Shown here in pieces: positions 7,440 through 16,056 of a DNA stretch of 64,000 nt. This stretch comes from Bacteroidia bacterium (GTDB lineage Bacteria > Bacteroidota > Bacteroidia > Flavobacteriales > Flavobacteriaceae), in the NCBI GenBank assembly GCA_030425285.1, contig JAUIAY010000001.1, positions 1,270,658 to 1,334,657 of the forward strand. The letters run 5' to 3'. Position 1 is the stretch's first letter. Every line of letters begins with the position of its first letter. Made by a program: the position numbers and the translations under genes. The notes under the pieces were generated by a model. It did no database searches. It was not told the DNA's origin and worked only from the letters and a program-made list of their open reading frames with translations.

Positions 7440-7834
7440 GGTGGAGTCGGAGAGAATCGAACTCTCGTCCAAACAAGTAACCAAAGGGCTTTCTACACGT
7501 TTATTCTGTTCTTGTTTTTTCGATTGCAAGCTGGTTACAGACAACCTACTTACAACTTATCTTCTTTAGTTTCAAACGCAAATCGAAGCGCTTCACGTTC
7601 TATATTAACTTTTACGATGCCTCTAATCGAACGCCGTTAATCAAGGCTTTCAGGAGACATTTAGCTTGTACACCTTGTGTACCTAGGCAAATCTTACTAT
7701 AAATTCAGATTAAGCAGCTAAAGCGTAGTTATTCTCGCCGTTTAAAAGTTTGACCTAGCCTTTAACGTGTTTCAAAGTCATTACACGACGTGCTTACCAT
7801 TTCATTAATCTTGCTGTCAAAACCAGTCGACCCC
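7440..7834 (-). ncRNA. ssrA: Transfer-messenger RNA (tmRNA)
   Basis: tmRNA rescues ribosomes stalled on broken mRNAs and tags the products for proteolysis. The 5' end GGGGTCG (7834-7828) pairs with CGACTCC (7449-7443), with one G-U pair, to form the acceptor stem. The 5' end continues as ACTGGTTTTGACAGC, a hallmark of tmRNA. The T-arm is GAGAGTTCGATTCTCTC, next to the 3' acceptor strand. The internal tag frame at 7739-7710 reads GENNYALAA then TAA, the tag expected for Bacteroidota. The 3' end reads ACC then T, so the terminal A is not encoded and CCA completion must be enzymatic. Length is about 395 nt. Confidence 0.96.
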
Positions 7835-7865
7835 AATTTTAATTATCTGAAACGATAATGGTCTG

Positions 7866-7873
7866 CAAAGTTA
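7866..7873 (-). promoter_or_regulatory. tmRNA promoter -7 box
   Basis: TAACTTTG on the minus strand matches TAnnTTTG and is followed by GC. It lies about 32 bases before the mature 5' end, leaving a short leader for RNase P to remove. Confidence 0.6.
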
Positions 7874-7940
7874 TCAAAAAGTTTGTATAACCTTACCAAT
7901 ACACGTATTTTCGTGCAATAATTATTCCAATTTACAATCT

Positions 7941-9143
7941 ATGAAGTTTGCTATCATTAAAGAGCGCAAAAACCCACCAGATAGACGGGTGGTTTTTTCA
8001 CCTGAAAAACTTGCTGAAGCCAGAGAACAGTTCCCACAAGCCGAGTTTGTGGTTGAATCTAGTGATATTCGTGTGTTTCCTGATTCTGCTTATGAAGCTT
8101 TAGGTTTTAAGGTGACTGATAATGTGTCAGGTTGTGATGTGATGATTGGTGTTAAGGAAGTGCCCATAGATGCTCTTATTCCTAATAAACAATATTTCTA
8201 TTTTTCACATACCATCAAAAAGCAACCTTACAACCGTAAGTTGTTGCAAGCCATGTTGGAGAAAAATATTGATATGTACGATCATGAAACTATTGTTAAG
8301 AAAAGTGGTGCACGTTTAATTGGTTTTGGACGTTATGCTGGTTTGGTTGGTGCTTACAATGGATTTAGAGCATTGGGATTACGAGACCGTTTGTTTGATT
8401 TGCCAAAAGTGGAAACTTTGGCCGATTTAAATGAAGTGAAAGCAGAATTAGATAAAATAACTATTCCTAATATTAAAATTTTATTGTCAGGAACTGGTAA
8501 GGTTGCCCTTGGCGCCAAAGAAATATTGGATCATTTACAAATCAAGGAGGTGAGTGATGCCTTGTATTTAACTTCCGAATTTTCAGAACCGGTTTATTGC
8601 AGGGTTGACGTTATGGAGTACAATAAACGAACAGATGGTAAAGTAGGTGATAAGTGGGCATTTTATAAGGATCCAACAGGTTATGAGAGCAATTTTATGC
8701 CTTATGCCAAGCAAACGGACTTTTTTATAGCAGGTCATTTTTATGGCAACAATGCACCTTTTTTATTTACCAGAGATGATGTCAAACACCCCGATTTTAG
8801 AATCAATTTGGTAGCTGATATTAGTTGTGATGTTGATGGTCCGGTTGCTTCAACCTTGAGAGCTTCAACAATTGCAGATCCGTTTTACGGGTATGATGCC
8901 CAAACCGAAAGTGAAGTGGCTTTTGATACCAAAGGTGCTATTACTGTAATGGCTGTGGATAATTTGCCTTGTGAATTACCAAAAGATGCCAGTGAAGGAT
9001 TTGGTGAGATGTTTTTAGAACATGTGATTCCAGCATTTTTTAATAATGACGAACGCGGTATCTTAAAAAGAGCTAAAATAACCAACAATGGTAAGCTAAC
9101 TGAGCGGTTTGCCTACCTTCAAGACTACGTAGATGGAAAATAA
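7941..9143 (+). CDS. NAD(P)-dependent dehydrogenase, alanine dehydrogenase / saccharopine dehydrogenase-like
   Basis: The 400-residue protein belongs to the AlaDH/PNT superfamily. The N-terminal domain starts MKFAIIKERKNPPDRRVVFSP and carries YFYFSHTIKKQPYNRKLLQ, which resembles the catalytic region of lysine-forming saccharopine dehydrogenase (Lys1 type). A Rossmann segment follows around ILLSGTGKVALGAKEIL (near residue 180). It therefore probably oxidises or forms an amino-acid C-N bond with NAD(H), but the true substrate cannot be fixed. Its last 11 bases overlap the start of an SDR gene, so the pair is cotranscribed and probably coupled. Automatic pipelines often call such proteins alanine dehydrogenase. 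Confidence 0.8.
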   Translation: MKFAIIKERKNPPDRRVVFSPEKLAEAREQFPQAEFVVESSDIRVFPDSAYEALGFKVTDNVSGCDVMIGVKEVPIDALIPNKQYFYFSHTIKKQPYNRKLLQAMLEKNIDMYDHETIVKKSGARLIGFGRYAGLVGAYNGFRALGLRDRLFDLPKVETLADLNEVKAELDKITIPNIKILLSGTGKVALGAKEILDHLQIKEVSDALYLTSEFSEPVYCRVDVMEYNKRTDGKVGDKWAFYKDPTGYESNFMPYAKQTDFFIAGHFYGNNAPFLFTRDDVKHPDFRINLVADISCDVDGPVASTLRASTIADPFYGYDAQTESEVAFDTKGAITVMAVDNLPCELPKDASEGFGEMFLEHVIPAFFNNDERGILKRAKITNNGKLTERFAYLQDYVDGK

Positions 9144-9918
9144 CAAAACAGCTTTAATTACAGGAGGTGCGTCTGGATTGGGCTATGAATTGGCTCTACT
9201 GTTCGCCAAAGATGGTTACAACTTGGTGTTAGTTGATATCAATGCTGATAAACTTGAGGAAACCAAACAAGAAATAGAAACCACTTTTCAAGTCTCTGTT
9301 CAAATAATGGCAAAAGATTTAAGCCAAGTCAATATTTCTCATGAGATTGTATCTGAATTGGGAGATGTCCAAATAGATGCTTTGGTCAATAATGCTGGTT
9401 TTGGAGCCTTTGGCCATTTCTATGAAGTAGATTGGGAACGTCAATCGCAAATGCTGAATTTACATGTTCTTACAACCACACATCTTACCAAATTACTTTT
9501 AGAAGGAATGGTTGAACGTGGTTCGGGAATGATTTTGAACCTGTCTTCTCTGGCGGCCTTTCAACCAGGGCCTTTAATGTCTTTGTATTATGCTACTAAA
9601 GGTTATATTTTGTCTTTTTCAGAAGCAATAGCGAACGAATTAAAAGGAACAGGAGTTACGGTTACAGCGTTGTGCCCTGGACCAACAAAAACATCTTTTC
9701 AAGAGGTGGTTGCAAGTGCTTCGTCAGAAAATAAAATTACGTTTAATATGGCTAGTGCCAAAGCTGTTGCTGCTTATGGATATAGGGCCATGAAAAGTGG
9801 TAAAACGGTTGCCATTCCAGGTGGGTTGAATAAAATACTTGGGACCTTGCCACGCTTTATTCCTCGGAATATGGCAACGAAAATTGTTAGACGTATTCAG
9901 GAAAAGAATAGAGAATAA
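9133..9918 (+). CDS. Short-chain dehydrogenase/reductase
   Basis: A classical SDR of 261 residues with every hallmark visible: the dinucleotide motif TGGASGLG (10-17), NNAG (86-89), and the catalytic Ser139, Tyr152 and Lys156 (YxxxK in SLYYATK). The pattern is closest to DltE/YqjQ-type oxidoreductases. The substrate is unknown. It overlaps the upstream dehydrogenase gene by 11 bases, and the transcript ends at a strong bidirectional terminator 4 bases after its stop. Confidence 0.9.
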   Translation: MENNKTALITGGASGLGYELALLFAKDGYNLVLVDINADKLEETKQEIETTFQVSVQIMAKDLSQVNISHEIVSELGDVQIDALVNNAGFGAFGHFYEVDWERQSQMLNLHVLTTTHLTKLLLEGMVERGSGMILNLSSLAAFQPGPLMSLYYATKGYILSFSEAIANELKGTGVTVTALCPGPTKTSFQEVVASASSENKITFNMASAKAVAAYGYRAMKSGKTVAIPGGLNKILGTLPRFIPRNMATKIVRRIQEKNRE

Positions 9919-9921
9919 AAT

Positions 9922-9952
9922 AAAAAAAGGGAACTTTTAAGTTCCCTTTTTT
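9922..9952. terminator. Bidirectional terminator between convergent genes
   Basis: AAAAAAGGGAAC (9923-9934) pairs with GTTCCCTTTTTT (9941-9952). The A-run and T-run on either side make it work in both directions, serving the SDR gene on the plus strand and the TlpA lipoprotein gene on the minus strand. Confidence 0.9.
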
Positions 9953-9955
9953 GTT

Positions 9956-11860
9956 TTAAGACTTTAGAATATCAATCATGATATCCATTTCTTTGACTAG
10001 CTTTTCGGTTTGACCGCTATAGCCAACGGATCTAAAACGGACTTTCCCATCTTTATCGATAATGACTTTGGTTGGAATTCCAGTAACACCATATTTTTCG
10101 GCAACTTCAAAATCCTGACTATTTTCAGATTCCATATCATACAGGACATGGAAGTCATAGTTGTTTTCAGAAATGAAATCTGTTACTAACTTTTCACGGT
10201 TGTCGCCTCTTTCAAATGTATCAACAAAGAGTAAAACAACATTTTCGTCGTCTTTGTATTTTGTAACAACTTCCTGCATTCCTGGGAAAGATGCTTTACA
10301 GGGACCGCACCAAGTAGCCCAAAAATCCAAAATAACCGTTTTACCCTTCAATGATGCTAAAGATACTTCTACGCCAGCTGTATTTTTTAAGGCAAATGCT
10401 GGCGCATCTTCATTGATCATCTTTTCTTTAATCTCGTTTTTATAATTGTCGTAGGCCACTTTTTCGAGTTCGGCCAATTTGTTTTCAAAAGACTCAGTTC
10501 CTTCATTTGTATTGGTAAAGGCTTCTTTATAGTATTCCTTTATTTTTTCGGAACCATTTCCAGATTTAATGAAAGCTTCTGCTTTTTCAACAACCAAATC
10601 GTATTGTTTATCGGCTGTTAAAAATTCGATATAGCGTTCATTGATATCACCATTTTTTCCTTCACCAACTGCTTTTTCTTGATATTGTATGGCTTCCTTA
10701 ATCTTACCTTGCTTAAATAGAATAAGTGCGTAGGTATCAGCATACATGTTATAAGAGCTTTCCAGACTATTTGCATATTGGTTTTTGGTATAGTAGTCAG
10801 GTTTGTCATTTGGATTCGCTTGGGCTTGCTTCATCAGGTCTAGAGATTCTTTAGACGTTTTTGCGGCAAAATCCAAGTTTTCGCCTTTTTCTGCCAAAGG
10901 CCACGCAATACTATTGAACATACTAGCTTTAGCAGTTTTATCTTTCATCATTCCAGCATAGGTGTCAAATTTTTCAGTGTCACCTTTACTTTGGTATGCT
11001 TGCGCCAAAGAACGTATCATGTAATTTGCTAAATTACCGTCAGCATCATTAAACTTATCCTTGAATTCCAAAAATATTTTTTCTTTTTCAGCTAAATCCT
11101 TTTCTTCTGAAAATCGTGAGGCGTAATCATTTTTTGCTACAGAACCATTTGGGTAAGCTGTTTTTGCTTCTTCTAATATTTTATCAGCTTGTTCTTTGTT
11201 TCTGGTTATTTGATGCATTCTAATCATGCTGCTGTAATCTTCTTCAGTTTTAGGATCTTTTGTAGAAAGAGTGGCTAAGTATTCATCAATGAGTTTTTCA
11301 CCTTTTTCTTTATCTTGTCTGTAGGCCAAACTCAAGTAGATGTTATTCCATGCTTCTTTGACTTCAGGGTTGCTGGTGACATCTGTTTCGATATCGTTAT
11401 ACAAGCTGTCCTTTTCTGAAGTGATACCAAAACTATCGCCATACATCATGATATAATTGGCCAAAGCAGCTTTACTACCAGGTAGCGTGTTGCCCTCATC
11501 GTCCTTTAATTGTACCAGATACCCTTTTTTGTCATTGTCTTCGTATTTACCATCTACTTTAAAATTAAAAGCTAGGGCTTGAGCAGAATCCGGAATTTTG
11601 ATTGTTGCGGTGTTGTTTTCGTTCAGGTCTATATCTACTGGAAACGTGCGATAGTTAACCATATAATAGTAATGACTTTCTACATCTTTACTGTCGCCGT
11701 TGTAAGTTAATTGAACTGCATCACCAGGCTTTAAATAGTCGGTTTGTAAAACAAAGTCACCCAAAGCCAATTCGGGAGCTACAACGTCTTCTTTTTTGTC
11801 TTCTTTACAAGCTGTAAAGATTACTGCAAGTATTGCAAAATAGGTTGTGATTTTTTTCAT
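9956..11860 (-). CDS. Large TlpA-type thioredoxin lipoprotein with helical repeat region
   Basis: This 634-residue lipoprotein has a signal with lipobox FTAC (Cys18). It has three parts: an N-terminal beta-rich segment (about 25-130), a long middle region with TPR-like helical repeats (about 150-470), and a C-terminal TlpA/ResA-like thioredoxin domain. The active site is WCGPC at 517-521 and the cis-Pro loop is TGIPT near 595. It is an envelope thiol-disulfide protein of a family common in Bacteroidota; the TPR part probably binds a partner. It lies 33 bases downstream of the DUF1361 gene and may be the tail of that operon, or have its own promoter. Confidence 0.88.
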   Translation of the reverse strand: MKKITTYFAILAVIFTACKEDKKEDVVAPELALGDFVLQTDYLKPGDAVQLTYNGDSKDVESHYYYMVNYRTFPVDIDLNENNTATIKIPDSAQALAFNFKVDGKYEDNDKKGYLVQLKDDEGNTLPGSKAALANYIMMYGDSFGITSEKDSLYNDIETDVTSNPEVKEAWNNIYLSLAYRQDKEKGEKLIDEYLATLSTKDPKTEEDYSSMIRMHQITRNKEQADKILEEAKTAYPNGSVAKNDYASRFSEEKDLAEKEKIFLEFKDKFNDADGNLANYMIRSLAQAYQSKGDTEKFDTYAGMMKDKTAKASMFNSIAWPLAEKGENLDFAAKTSKESLDLMKQAQANPNDKPDYYTKNQYANSLESSYNMYADTYALILFKQGKIKEAIQYQEKAVGEGKNGDINERYIEFLTADKQYDLVVEKAEAFIKSGNGSEKIKEYYKEAFTNTNEGTESFENKLAELEKVAYDNYKNEIKEKMINEDAPAFALKNTAGVEVSLASLKGKTVILDFWATWCGPCKASFPGMQEVVTKYKDDENVVLLFVDTFERGDNREKLVTDFISENNYDFHVLYDMESENSQDFEVAEKYGVTGIPTKVIIDKDGKVRFRSVGYSGQTEKLVKEMDIMIDILKS

Positions 11861-11893
11861 GATAGGTTTAATTTTTATGGAGTATGAATATAC

Positions 11894-12574
11894 TTAATTT
11901 TTTGCTTCTATCTGAACTCCCTTGAAATAAAGACTGTTAAATACGGTATACCCTATGAATAGTAATAATGAAAAGCATAAAGTAAATAGCCAAGCACCCA
12001 AGTTTTGAAAGGGATGTATAGCAATGGAAACAATATCGTTTAGAATCGCTATGGGATTTTGCAGTATTTCCCATGAATTGTAGCGTAGAAAACGCCCAAA
12101 ATACACGCCAAATCCAGATAATAAAAACAATAAGTATAGCACATACCTATTGAACGTGCTTTTTAAGTGTCTGCTGAAAGTTTTTAGCATGTCGTTTATT
12201 GACAGAAAGTAAAAAGCCAATCCGGTAAAGGCAAATGAACCAATAATAGTAAAATCCAACCAGGCAAGGTTATTTGTGCTTAATTTTAGATGAACGAAAT
12301 CTGTGACCATATAAGGTGCATTTGGAAGAAACAATAACCAAATACCAGAGTAAACTACAAGGCCTAATTTTGTTGTCTTTTTTTTGTTTTCCAGATAAAG
12401 ACTGATTGTATATGGAATCATAGCCAAGAATAAATTCCAAACCATAAATATCAGGAAGAAAGAGTGGGTGAGTTTTATACGGAACGTTAATAAAAATACG
12501 CTCAACAATACGCATGCTGTTAGAAACGTAAATGTATTGAAACGGTTAATGACTAAGGTTTTAAATTGATTCAT
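11894..12574 (-). CDS. DUF1361 membrane protein
   Basis: A 226-residue inner-membrane protein with about six or seven predicted transmembrane helices. It carries the family signature LLFLPNAPYMVTDFVHL near residues 81-97 and GVYFGRFLRYNSWE near 156-169, which identify DUF1361. The function is unknown. Its start overlaps the stop of the DUF2809 gene by 4 bases (ATGA), so the two are coupled. It is the fourth gene of an operon that starts at 14703 behind a palindromic operator. Confidence 0.85.
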   Translation of the reverse strand: MNQFKTLVINRFNTFTFLTACVLLSVFLLTFRIKLTHSFFLIFMVWNLFLAMIPYTISLYLENKKKTTKLGLVVYSGIWLLFLPNAPYMVTDFVHLKLSTNNLAWLDFTIIGSFAFTGLAFYFLSINDMLKTFSRHLKSTFNRYVLYLLFLLSGFGVYFGRFLRYNSWEILQNPIAILNDIVSIAIHPFQNLGAWLFTLCFSLLLFIGYTVFNSLYFKGVQIEAKN

Positions 12575-12942
12575 GGTGATTTTAGGTTTTCAAACATTAA
12601 AACAAAAACAATTCCTACGGTATAAGCAATCAAATCGGTTATTTGAAAGGTGCTTCCCAATACCAATATGGCAATTGGGTTGTTTTGAAGATGTAAAAAC
12701 TCCAAAAGATTGCCCAGTTGTAGAAATTCAATAATAAACGCAAATAATAACACGCCTAATGCAAGCGGTAATGGTTTTATGTCCACAAAACTCTTTACAA
12801 AGCAATAAATGAGTATCACTACCAAAACGTCTCCAAAAGTGTGCCGGATGAATCCAGATTTTAGAAATAGGGCGATTAGTACTTCTATGATAAATAGTAT
12901 CAAGAAGCTTATAAAATAGGTTTTGTTGAATTGTAGTTTCAT
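12571..12942 (-). CDS. DUF2809 small membrane protein
   Basis: The 123-residue integral membrane protein has four predicted helices and the segments FGDVLVVILIYCFVKS and FAFIIEFLQL, typical of DUF2809, a VanZ-like family of unknown function. I start it at ATG 12942 (MKLQFNKTYF). The longer frame to 13098 would read through most of the end of the upstream gene and add a segment without family similarity. It begins 4 bases after the upstream stop and overlaps the DUF1361 gene by 4 bases. Confidence 0.8.
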   Translation of the reverse strand: MKLQFNKTYFISFLILFIIEVLIALFLKSGFIRHTFGDVLVVILIYCFVKSFVDIKPLPLALGVLLFAFIIEFLQLGNLLEFLHLQNNPIAILVLGSTFQITDLIAYTVGIVFVLMFENLKSP

Positions 12943-12946
12943 GTAA

Positions 12947-13318
12947 TTATTGTTTTTGATTATCCAATATGAGCCAATTCCAGGTTTGCATGGTGGTAAT
13001 AAATACAGAAGCAAAAAAACTAATGGCGTAAATATTGAAATTACTTTCCCAAATCCCATAAAAGCAGAGTGTGAAACAAATAATTGCGTAGTAAACAAAA
13101 TACTTTAGATATACTTCTCTTGGTTTTATTTTTGAATTAAGAATAAACCAAGGTGCAATGGTTGTAAATATTGTAAATGAACAGCAGAGCGAAATGGGTA
13201 TTAATGATACAAATGCCCAAAATAACATGTTGGCTTCAAAATCTTCTGAAAAAATTATTAACCAAAATATAATTGCAGACAGAAAAATGGATTTTAAGAT
13301 TGATTTGGAATATCTCAT
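12947..13318 (-). CDS. Small membrane protein of unknown function
   Basis: The 123-residue protein shows four hydrophobic helices (roughly residues 8-25, 29-52, 70-87 and 91-110) and no soluble domain. I do not recognise a named family. Its ATG overlaps the stop of the DUF4173 gene by 4 bases (13318/13315), so it is translated with it. Its own end is followed at once by the DUF2809 gene. The operon is therefore made almost entirely of membrane proteins. Confidence 0.7.
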   Translation of the reverse strand: MRYSKSILKSIFLSAIIFWLIIFSEDFEANMLFWAFVSLIPISLCCSFTIFTTIAPWFILNSKIKPREVYLKYFVYYAIICFTLCFYGIWESNFNIYAISFFASVFITTMQTWNWLILDNQKQ

Positions 13319-14703
13319 TTGTATTGGCTTATTTTAAAATTATCGAACTGCATTTCTTGCCACGTATTGTTGTTTAACTGCTTCACAAAATCATGATGTT
13401 TTTCATCAACTAGAATTTGATTTTTTTGGCTTAATTGATTTTTTTCAGTGTATTCCTTTAAAAGAAACGTGTTGTTATTTGATAGGCTAATCAAGTATTC
13501 AAAATCATTAGACTTAGCGTGGTACAAATTATATTTTGTAATTAAACCGTCCCAATTAACCACACAAGAGATGATTAATAATGCATAGGCTGTCAAACTG
13601 TTGACTCTAAATAAAAACCATAAATTTTTTATTTTAAAAACTTTAATAGCAGTTGTAAGCAATCCTATAAAAGCGAGTAATAAATAAACTAATACCCCAA
13701 TTCTTTTATAGGTAAAACCAAAATAATAAATATACTGGGAGTCTTTTATGACAGTATTTATGACTAAAATGATGTTGAGTATTATCCAACAATATGTAGC
13801 GATTTTTAGCTTACTGTTTTGCTCATAAAAATTTAAGTTTCCCCTAAAAAAGTAAAGAATGATAATTATGGCTATTACAATTGAAACTATTAAAGCATTT
13901 ATACCATTATGAACTTGATTGGATAGGTTAGCTGCTATAATATCATTATTAGTAGCTAGATATGTTATATCTGTAACTAGGAAGACAACAATGAGGAAGT
14001 TGAGTAAAGTTATAGATATTATCGCCAATTGGTTTTCTTTTTTTAGGGCATCTATTGAGAATTTATGACTCTTTTCTAAATTATTACTAGTGTTTAAATC
14101 CAATTCGGTAGCAGGATTAACTTGTATAGGATTTGAAATATTATAAAATAGAAAGAAACCAAGAACGGTAAGGAGTAACCACTGTAAATTAATAAAACTA
14201 AAATCTATTTTAGAAATCAATTCATTGAAAAATGGATTTCCATTTTTATATAGTAGCGAGAATACAATTATTACGACCATCGGTATTCCAATAATCTTAA
14301 TTAAGTGAATGTAATCAATTTGTTTTTTGAGTTTTGATTCTTTATTGGATTCAGATGCCAGAAAAGCACGGTGAAAAATGCCAGCCACAAATGAGTACAA
14401 GCCATTTAGCCAATTCACATATATTGATGAATTGCGTTGTGACACATGGCCTACTAATGTGAAAAAGGCAAAACCGTTTGCAAGAATGGAAAGGGTGGAA
14501 TTATAAAAGAAAATGGCAACAGCTGTAACTACGTAAGTTACAGTTAAAACAATTGTTGATTTATTCTTAAACGTTTTCGGATTAAAAAAGGATAGTATTA
14601 CGATGGTAATAATGCTAAATAAGGACATATTTAAACCTATATCTTGTTTGTAAAAGAGTGTGCTGAACAATATGGCGCTTACTAATAAAATGATATTCTT
14701 CAT
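13315..14703 (-). CDS. DUF4173-type polytopic membrane protein
   Basis: A 462-residue protein with about twelve predicted transmembrane helices. The C-terminal half has YFGFTYKRIGVLVYLLL near residue 330, which I associate with DUF4173 (related to DUF4153), a family of unknown function in Bacteroidota and Gram-positives. A short soluble tail follows residue 395. It is the first gene of a four-gene membrane operon (14703 to 11894). A palindrome at 14721-14739, also found before the neighbouring operon with the winged-helix regulator, lies 18 bases upstream and probably controls it. Confidence 0.75.
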   Translation of the reverse strand: MKNIILLVSAILFSTLFYKQDIGLNMSLFSIITIVILSFFNPKTFKNKSTIVLTVTYVVTAVAIFFYNSTLSILANGFAFFTLVGHVSQRNSSIYVNWLNGLYSFVAGIFHRAFLASESNKESKLKKQIDYIHLIKIIGIPMVVIIVFSLLYKNGNPFFNELISKIDFSFINLQWLLLTVLGFFLFYNISNPIQVNPATELDLNTSNNLEKSHKFSIDALKKENQLAIISITLLNFLIVVFLVTDITYLATNNDIIAANLSNQVHNGINALIVSIVIAIIIILYFFRGNLNFYEQNSKLKIATYCWIILNIILVINTVIKDSQYIYYFGFTYKRIGVLVYLLLAFIGLLTTAIKVFKIKNLWFLFRVNSLTAYALLIISCVVNWDGLITKYNLYHAKSNDFEYLISLSNNNTFLLKEYTEKNQLSQKNQILVDEKHHDFVKQLNNNTWQEMQFDNFKISQYK

Positions 14704-14720
14704 GTTTCATAATTTTAAAG

Positions 14721-14739
14721 TACTTTGAAATACAAAGTA
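14721..14739. promoter_or_regulatory. Palindromic operator, copy 1
   Basis: TACTTTG-AAATA-CAAAGTA is a perfect 7-bp inverted repeat with a 5-base centre, 18 bases upstream of the DUF4173 start. The same sequence with one centre base changed occurs at 15984-16002, before the operon that encodes the winged-helix regulator. Flanking bases (AA on the left, A on the right) also match. The arms resemble a -7 box (TTACTTTG on the minus strand), so the site may overlap the promoter. Confidence 0.65.
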
Positions 14740-14758
14740 AGTTGATAAAAAAAAGTAT

Positions 14759-15049
14759 TTAGTTATTAATTAATTTTTCTAAAGCTTCAATATGTTTTTT
14801 AAATTCTACTTTACCTAATTTGGTAGTGGCATAACGTGTGTTTGGTTTTCTGCCAATAAACTGTTTTTCTACCGAAATATATTCGGCTTTTTCTAAAGCT
14901 TTGGCATGACTGGCCAAATTACCATCGGTTATATCCAACAATTCTTTTAAAGTGTTAAAATCTGCATACTCATTAACCATTAAAATAGACATGATGCCCA
15001 AACGAATTCGGTGATCAAATACTTTATTTATGTTGGTTATAATGCTCAT
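14759..15049 (-). CDS. Small winged-helix transcriptional regulator (HTH_34 / ArsR-like)
   Basis: A 96-residue DNA-binding protein made of a single winged helix. DHRIRLGIMSILMVNEYADF forms the first helices. LKELLDITDGNLASHAKALE is the helix-turn-helix with the TDGNLASH motif of the HTH_34 family, and the wing contains GRKPNTRYATT. It is the last gene of a three-gene unit with two membrane proteins (stop-to-start gap 3 bases). Two copies of a TACTTTG-N5-CAAAGTA palindrome precede this unit and the next operon, so they are the best candidate binding sites. Ligand unknown. Confidence 0.88.
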   Translation of the reverse strand: MSIITNINKVFDHRIRLGIMSILMVNEYADFNTLKELLDITDGNLASHAKALEKAEYISVEKQFIGRKPNTRYATTKLGKVEFKKHIEALEKLINN

Positions 15050-15052
15050 GAA

Positions 15053-15343
15053 TTAACTCCCAGCGAATGGTGTTCCAAAGATTCCAACGCCTAATTCGGC
15101 CCAAATTAATAAGAATAACAATATCAAAAAAGCAATTAGGATAATACGTCTTTCCTGATTTTTAACAATTCGTAATATATATTCGGCTAAAACACCTACT
15201 GTTAAAAGCAATACGCCAAAGACAATAAAGTCAGTATAACTCCAATTGACTTCAGAGGTAAATTGCATAGCAATCAAGGGAATCAGTAAAAGTGCTTCTA
15301 AACACAAGATTATTGTGAGAAACCGTTTGTTTTGTGTTAACAT
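15053..15343 (-). CDS. Small three-helix membrane protein
   Basis: The 96-residue protein has three hydrophobic helices (about 8-27, 35-58 and 70-90) and no recognisable catalytic motif. It lies between the first membrane protein of the unit and the winged-helix regulator, 3 bases before the latter. Small membrane proteins next to HTH_34 regulators are a recurring arrangement and may act as sensor or effector, but this is inference. Confidence 0.65.
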   Translation of the reverse strand: MLTQNKRFLTIILCLEALLLIPLIAMQFTSEVNWSYTDFIVFGVLLLTVGVLAEYILRIVKNQERRIILIAFLILLFLLIWAELGVGIFGTPFAGS

Positions 15344-15367
15344 AAATTTCAGTTTTTAATTCATAAT

Positions 15368-15976
15368 TTAATTTCTGTCATATTTAAAATGCATCCAAGT
15401 ACCATAAACTATATGCATAACACCAAATCCAAATACCCAGAGCCAAAAGCCATATCCTGGATAGCAGGCACAGATGAGTCCTAAAATTATTTGAATAAAG
15501 CCCAAGTGACGTATGTCTCCAATACTATACTTTGAAGCATTTATTAGAGCTAGGCCATAAAATAATAACATCAACGCGCCAGTTTGCCCATACTTTTGCT
15601 GATTCAAAATTATTAGAATATAAATACCACCAACTACTAATGGAATTAAAAAATTAAAGACTAAACGCCTAGATGTATTATCCCAAATTTTTTCACCATG
15701 CTTTTTCGCTTTGCGTGTGGTTAAAAGTATTCCTGTAAGAATACTAAAGAATGCCACTAAGGCTAAAATCAACACACAGGTTCTAAATACCCAGCCATTT
15801 AAGATTAATGTACCGTAACTATATGTTGTTACTAGCCAGTAAGCTGTTGCAGCACCTATGAGTGCATATACTCCAGCCAATATTCCCGACAACCCAGATA
15901 ATGAAATAAAACGAGATGATTTATTCATGAGATTTTTAATCTCACTAATGTCCTTTAGATAATCTTTTGATTCCAT
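15368..15976 (-). CDS. Six-helix membrane protein in regulator operon
   Basis: A 202-residue membrane protein with a short soluble N-terminus (MESKDYLKDISEIKNLMNKS) followed by about six helices. No named family is certain. It is the first gene of the unit that ends with the winged-helix regulator. The palindrome TACTTTG-AATTA-CAAAGTA begins 8 bases upstream of its ATG, so the unit is probably autoregulated. Confidence 0.68.
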   Translation of the reverse strand: MESKDYLKDISEIKNLMNKSSRFISLSGLSGILAGVYALIGAATAYWLVTTYSYGTLILNGWVFRTCVLILALVAFFSILTGILLTTRKAKKHGEKIWDNTSRRLVFNFLIPLVVGGIYILIILNQQKYGQTGALMLLFYGLALINASKYSIGDIRHLGFIQIILGLICACYPGYGFWLWVFGFGVMHIVYGTWMHFKYDRN

Positions 15977-15983
15977 ATAAAAG

Positions 15984-16002
15984 TACTTTGAATTACAAAG
16001 TA
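15984..16002. promoter_or_regulatory. Palindromic operator, copy 2
   Basis: TACTTTG-AATTA-CAAAGTA, the same perfect 7-bp inverted repeat as at 14721-14739, differs only in one base of the centre. It lies 8 bases before the start of the three-gene unit encoding the winged-helix protein. The position near the transcription start suits repression. Confidence 0.65.
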
Positions 16003-16056
16003 AAATAAAAATATGTTTTCAAGCAAGTAAAAAGAAGAAATATTTAATAACGAAAT

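Noticed and set aside
7338..7640. Open frames on both strands over the tmRNA 3' half
   Set aside because: They overlap tmRNA structure (T-arm, acceptor, terminator) and are not proteins.
10161..10445. Plus-strand open frame opposite the TlpA lipoprotein gene
   Set aside because: Mirror of the conserved thioredoxin domain coding sequence; no start context or family match.
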